A stretch of DNA of 64,000 nucleotides from Agapanthus africanus (Eukaryota; Streptophyta; Magnoliopsida; Asparagales; Amaryllidaceae): NCBI GenBank assembly GCA_030015575.1, contig CM057337.1, positions 341,134,583-341,198,582 on the forward strand, written 5' to 3'. Below the pieces are notes generated by a model that saw nothing but the letters and a program-made list of their open reading frames with translations, had not been told where the DNA came from and did no database searches. The position numbers were made by a program, and so were the translations under genes. Of this stretch, positions 60,162-64,000 are shown one piece after another (the first letter of the stretch is position 1; each line of letters begins with the position of its first letter).

Positions 60162-61282
60162 TATATAGGTGAGATAGGTCGTGGCCTTTTGGGTGCTTCC
60201 CTGGTTTTCTGTCCCCTATTGTCTGGTATATGTATTTTCTGAAAATACTTTCACATTTCTTCCAGAATTTCTGTTGAGGAAAGGTGGACTTTTGTGGATG
60301 CTTTTGTCATGATTGCCTCGAGCTCCGCGTAGATTTCTTAGAACTTGTTGTTGCCATTAAGCCTTGTGCATGAAGGTGACAATGATTTGACATTTTGTCT
60401 TCCTAAACTGGTATCTGGCAACATACGGATGACGAGCGGAGACCGTGTTTTCTCAGTGGTTGCCAGGAACCCGGATTTTGTCGTGTTTTCCATGAATTTC
60501 ACCGTTTTAGAACCGAGAACCTGTATCCTGCAAATATGTAACAAACACGGATTAAAAGCACCTACCTATAAACAACCGAGCGTAAGAATGGGCGGTATGA
60601 AATGCAGTATTCTGTGATGAACAAATACCCCCAAACTTAACTTTTGCTCGTCCCGAGCAAAACCAATTATTCACAAAAAAAAAGTCCTAACCGCACTTTC
60701 GCAGGGAACGCGATTGCACTGAGCACGTGCAACAAGCCGTTAAACCTCTAGGTGTCCCTAGTAGGAGGAGTGTTGTCTCCTGAGGGTTTTCAGCGGATTA
60801 CACCCACAAAATCCCGTCAAGCTAGTGTCATAAGTTAACATCGATTCTACTCCTACAGTTTAGTATTTACGTTAGAAATTCTATCATCCTAAGTTAGAAA
60901 TATCCAACCCTTATTTTTCACACCTCCTATCTATTTAACCTTGGATCTCCTGAGTTTTCCTTCTAAAGCGCGGCCTCAAATCAGGGATTTTTATCAACTT
61001 TACAGAAAACACAAGTCTTATTCTTTATTTCTATCTTTTATCCAAACATCGATTGTATACCCCTACGTGTGTGTATATTTGCACCCCTACACTCAAGAAT
61101 TCAATTCAAGCTATAATACCCTTGCCTTAACACCTAATACTACTTCTTTTCATTAAGGATGGACGGATTTGCTCACACATCTTTCATGCGACTATTAATG
61201 CTTCTTGAGACACTAACGACCGATTACTGAATGTGTAAACTTTAAAGCGTAAATAGCAGTTTCCAGGTCTTGACTTTATTCT

Positions 61283-61327
61283 ATTTTTTCTCTTTTCTTT
61301 TCTTTTTCTTTTTCTTTTTCTTTTTCA
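61283..61327. repeat. CT-rich low-complexity tract
   Basis: Runs of T broken by single C bases within the D LTR; purine-rich on the sense strand. Confidence 0.85.
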
Positions 61328-61547
61328 AGACCGGATATATTTTTCAATATGCTCTTATGGTGTTTAGCTTTAAATACCGTTTTTTCTTTCATACTAGGCT
61401 TTCAAGCAAGAGTATTTCTAGGTATCCTCTACTATCCCAAGTTTCAAGGTGCGTGTAAGTGCAGTTTGTAGGGTATATACTTTCTAAATTTGAACTCAAG
61501 AAACGAAACTATTTTTCAGACTTATCCTTCAGTAAAGCTTCAATACA

Positions 61548-64000
61548 TTCCCTTCATCTTGACTTAACTCAAGAACTGAACTCAAAAATTGTAAGGACGT
61601 ATACTTACCAAAGTTAGACAGAATGAGGGTTATTTTTAGGGTTTTCAATCCCTAAGCCTAGAATTTAGTTATTTCTATCATATCAACTAAACTTTCGGAA
61701 TAAAGATCTAAGTTACCCTATTAGCTAACTTGACGACAAAGTTTTTATATTTTTTTGGAAAATTTTTAATTTTTGTGGGTTTTTTAATAAGGTATGCAAA
61801 TGCAAAATATACAAATGAATGCGAAGGAAGAAGCTTACCGAGCACACCCCCAAACTTAAACTTGACAGTGCCCTCACTGTCAGGCTACACCAAGAGGGTC
61901 AAAATTATCGGCGCTCCCTAAAAAAAATTATATACAAAACAAAAAGGAAAACAAAAATATATACAAAAAAGTGTCCCCCCCAAACTTAAGTAAAACAGTG
62001 TTTCCACTGTTAAGCGTTGAAGTTCAGGATTAGGGGGGAAAGAGAACAGTATCAAGCTATACAAGGCCTTACACAGGCCAAAAGTTAACACCAACCATTC
62101 AAAGATTTTATCGCTATAATATACAGGTTGGTGGAAGAAGGCGTAGAGAAAAGAGATGGAGAATACGCGAGACCGTATTGAGATAGAAGTGGTATACGGT
62201 CTAGGTATATGAGAGGAAGAAGAATGGCGGAAGGGAAAAAAAAGTGGAATACGAACTTGAGGGTGCAAATGGAGTAAATAGATTAGCACAAGTTGTGATG
62301 ACCGATGTGTGAAAAGTGATTGTGCTAATATATTTACTCGTCGAGAAATTGGGTCGAATCCCTCAAGATTCGTAAGAAACCATGGGTACGCCGAACTTGG
62401 TAAACCAGACATATGAAATGAAAGTGAGACAGGTTCTTGCAAGGTCGGAACGATGGAAAGGATGGAGGGAAGTGGTTGAGGAAGGGTGTCGGTTAAGGGT
62501 TCTGGAGGGTGCACACAGTCAATGAAAGGAACAGGATGAATTGGAAAATCCGACTCATCAATTAAAACTGTTTCATCCTCAGTACTATCCTCAATATTCT
62601 CCTCAAAATTTAGCTCATCCATGCATATTTCATCAAAATCCAGACGCATATGGGGTTCGGGAAAAACATTTAATGACTCGGGATGATGATTCGAAGAGAC
62701 AAACTCAGCCAAATCTACGGATTCATCATCCAAAATATCCCCAGCGTCAATATCCTCAATCAAGTGAAAATCGATATTCTCAGACACCTCATCAAAAGCA
62801 TGGATTTCAATCAATTTTGGTTCTAAGATGGAGGTGTAGAGGTCAAAAGGATTGGGTATGGTTTCACTTGGAAGGGACCCTTCACAATCAGGTAAATCAA
62901 ACACTACAAAGTCGCACAACTCATTAATCATTCTATCTTCAATTGATAAAGCATGTGGGATACTCGATAGACTTTCAAAACAGTAGTTGTGGGATTCAAT
63001 TTGGGACGGGTAGGTTTGATTTAGAAGGGGGTACATCTCACTCTCTCCACTCAAATTCACAGCCTGTCCTACCGCCTCATCATACATTGGAAAATTTGGA
63101 GCTAGCTGGAAACTAACTACCGGGTCAGTAGGTTGTATGAGAGCAGCTATGGATGCATTCAAATCCATCATCTGTTGGCTTGACGCTACCCTAAAGTCTT
63201 CCAAGGACTGTTCTAGACTAGACATTGGTTGTGAAGGGGTTTCAGTAAAAGATTCAAAGTTGTTTGGATACTGAAAACTCCCAAATGGCGGTTCTGATAT
63301 AATGTCTACGGAAGGTGTAAAAGTTGGGTAGGACTGGTAGGAATTGAATGGCTGGACAGGAGTGGGATCAACATTGGGATAAGAAGGTGAATGGAATTGT
63401 TGATCCCAAGAATGTGTAGTGGTGAAAGGAGTGAAAGATCGGCAACGAGATTGTTCAATACGTTCAGCAATAGACATAGGTCTCGGGGTTACAACTGGAT
63501 TTTCATAAGGGGTATCAACGCAAGAAGGTGTGAATGTTTGAAACGGTTGATACGAAGTGGAATGCGGGGTCCAGTTGTTTGTCCTAGACGCGTCTATCCG
63601 ATCTTTCAACGAAATTTTGGGCATGGAGGGGTCGTTCGAAGTTCGGCCAAAGCAAGAACCGTAAGATGTAATGTCTGGTTGTGGGTACCAAAGTTCGGCA
63701 AGAGTTTTTCGAGGTGGGGTACCCATGATATGAAGAGAGAGAAAGAAAGGCAGAGAAAAGGAGGGGAAAAAGAATTATTTTTTTTTTTTTTAGTTTATAT
63801 ATTAACAAAAGAAAAAAAACCAATATGGACAAAAACAATCACGACACAAAAATACCACACACCTAATCGTTCTAGGGTTCACCTAAGTCAACTAGACCTG
63901 CTCCAGAACTTGATTGTCGAAGTAAAACTGTGTCGAGAAACAGGCTCAAGATACACTGATCACGAGGCCAGGTAAGTGCAGAGATAAGGGGAGGTTTTCC
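61548..64000 (-). mobile_element. Element D: second internal unit, runs past window end
   Basis: Repeats 55681-58135 from the polypurine tract onwards at about 99% identity by eye, directly after the complete LTR. Its leader, primer site and next LTR lie outside the window. Confidence 0.85.
61918..63726 (-). CDS. Element D: 602-codon frame of unknown function, copy 2
   Basis: Same length and layout as the frame at 56052-57860: Ser/Pro/Tyr-rich N-terminal part, acidic centre, hydrophobic C-terminal part. It differs at about 15 residues scattered along the protein. Keeping 602 codons open in both copies fits either a recent common origin or a protein that mattered until recently; two copies cannot decide. 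The 128-codon and 194-codon plus-strand frames over this region are antisense shadows. Function unknown. Confidence 0.6.
   Translation of the reverse strand: MGTPPRKTLAELWYPQPDITSYGSCFGRTSNDPSMPKISLKDRIDASRTNNWTPHSTSYQPFQTFTPSCVDTPYENPVVTPRPMSIAERIEQSRCRSFTPFTTTHSWDQQFHSPSYPNVDPTPVQPFNSYQSYPTFTPSVDIISEPPFGSFQYPNNFESFTETPSQPMSSLEQSLEDFRVASSQQMMDLNASIAALIQPTDPVVSFQLAPNFPMYDEAVGQAVNLSGESEMYPLLNQTYPSQIESHNYCFESLSSIPHALSIEDRMINELCDFVVFDLPDCEGSLPSETIPNPFDLYTSILEPKLIEIHAFDEVSENIDFHLIEDIDAGDILDDESVDLAEFVSSNHHPESLNVFPEPHMRLDFDEICMDELNFEENIEDSTEDETVLIDESDFPIHPVPFIDCVHPPEPLTDTLPQPLPSILSIVPTLQEPVSLSFHMSGLPSSAYPWFLTNLEGFDPISRRVNILAQSLFTHRSSQLVLIYLLHLHPQVRIPLFFPFRHSSSSHIPRPYTTSISIRSRVFSISFLYAFFHQPVYYSDKIFEWLVLTFGLCKALYSLILFSFPPNPELQRLTVETLFYLSLGGTLFCIYFCFPFCFVYNFF

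Larger units (their letters stand above)
58908..61547 (-). mobile_element. Element D: complete LTR (2640 bp)
   Basis: Plus strand TGATTGAAAGAATTTG...CTTCAATACA. The primer site adjoins its left end and the polypurine tract of a second internal unit adjoins its right end, so it serves as 5' LTR of the left unit and 3' LTR of the right one. It contains an A-rich stretch (59390-59640), two GGCCGCGGATCCGCGG palindromes (60114-60131 and 60145-60161), a TTTTGCTC/GAGCAAAA hairpin beside CCCCCAAACTTAA (60629-60663) and a CT-rich tract (61283-61327). Frames within it look fortuitous. Confidence 0.88.

Noticed and set aside
60001-60620. Plus-strand frames in the D LTR as host exons
   Set aside because: Short, unconserved in composition and within a complete LTR; no splice-consistent gene structure could be supported.
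63391-63975. 194-codon plus-strand frame
   Set aside because: It lies antisense to the 602-codon frame and its upstream region and is not kept in the first D unit, where the corresponding stretch has no such frame; likewise the 128-codon plus-strand frames at 56675 and 62541 are shadows.

Overview
The window is plant nuclear DNA made almost wholly of nested long-terminal-repeat (LTR) retrotransposons. I see no host protein gene, rRNA or tRNA gene. The plant origin rests on Ty1/copia elements of the Angela/BARE type: 2.0-2.2 kb LTRs starting TGTTGGA or TGTTAG with a nearby CCCTAGAGGCC, an initiator-Met-tRNA primer site TGGTATCAGAGCC, and leaders of about 2 kb or more. One Ty3/gypsy-type element is primed by tRNA-Asp. 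The species cannot be named from this sequence. Letters A-M below are my own labels.

Layout, left to right. 1-1681 is an LTR (L, minus) lying against the RNase H end and 3' LTR of a plus-strand copia element (M, 1682-4224). 4225-5183 is a probable Ty3/gypsy LTR piece, and 5184-6248 is unassigned sequence with two short tandem repeats. From 6249 the window is a set of boxes inside boxes. Element H (minus) has its LTR split at 7692/27453 by element C (minus). C's left LTR is split at 9493/19319 by element F (plus, 9494-19313, target duplication CGATG). H's internal region holds solo LTR J (28990-31011, duplication CTTAA) and is then entered by element I (plus, from 31047). I is entered at 35356 by element A (minus), the best preserved copia copy, with adjacent gag and pol frames. 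A's leader holds element B (minus, 41677-52097, duplication CGAGG). A's right-hand LTR is entered at 55668 by element D, whose end lies beyond the window.

D is arranged as internal unit - LTR - internal unit. Each internal unit carries one long minus-strand frame of 602 codons, unlike any Gag or Pol I recognise, so D looks non-autonomous. A is the only copy here with a recognisable Gag. B, C and F keep pol remnants but no visible gag, which recalls the barley BARE-1/BARE-2 pair, in which BARE-2 depends on BARE-1 Gag.

The most notable signal is in the untranslated leaders. A, B, C and F share an ordered set of inverted repeats whose arms change together between families: a strong hairpin about 200 nt after the primer site, a longer-range stem, three successive double-stem hairpins, a short AGTTTC/GAAACT hairpin, and in A, B and C a GAAA-tetraloop hairpin. 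The last block is also present, almost unchanged, in D, an element of a different superfamily. This looks like a conserved structured RNA, possibly for dimerisation, packaging or translation; the function is inference.
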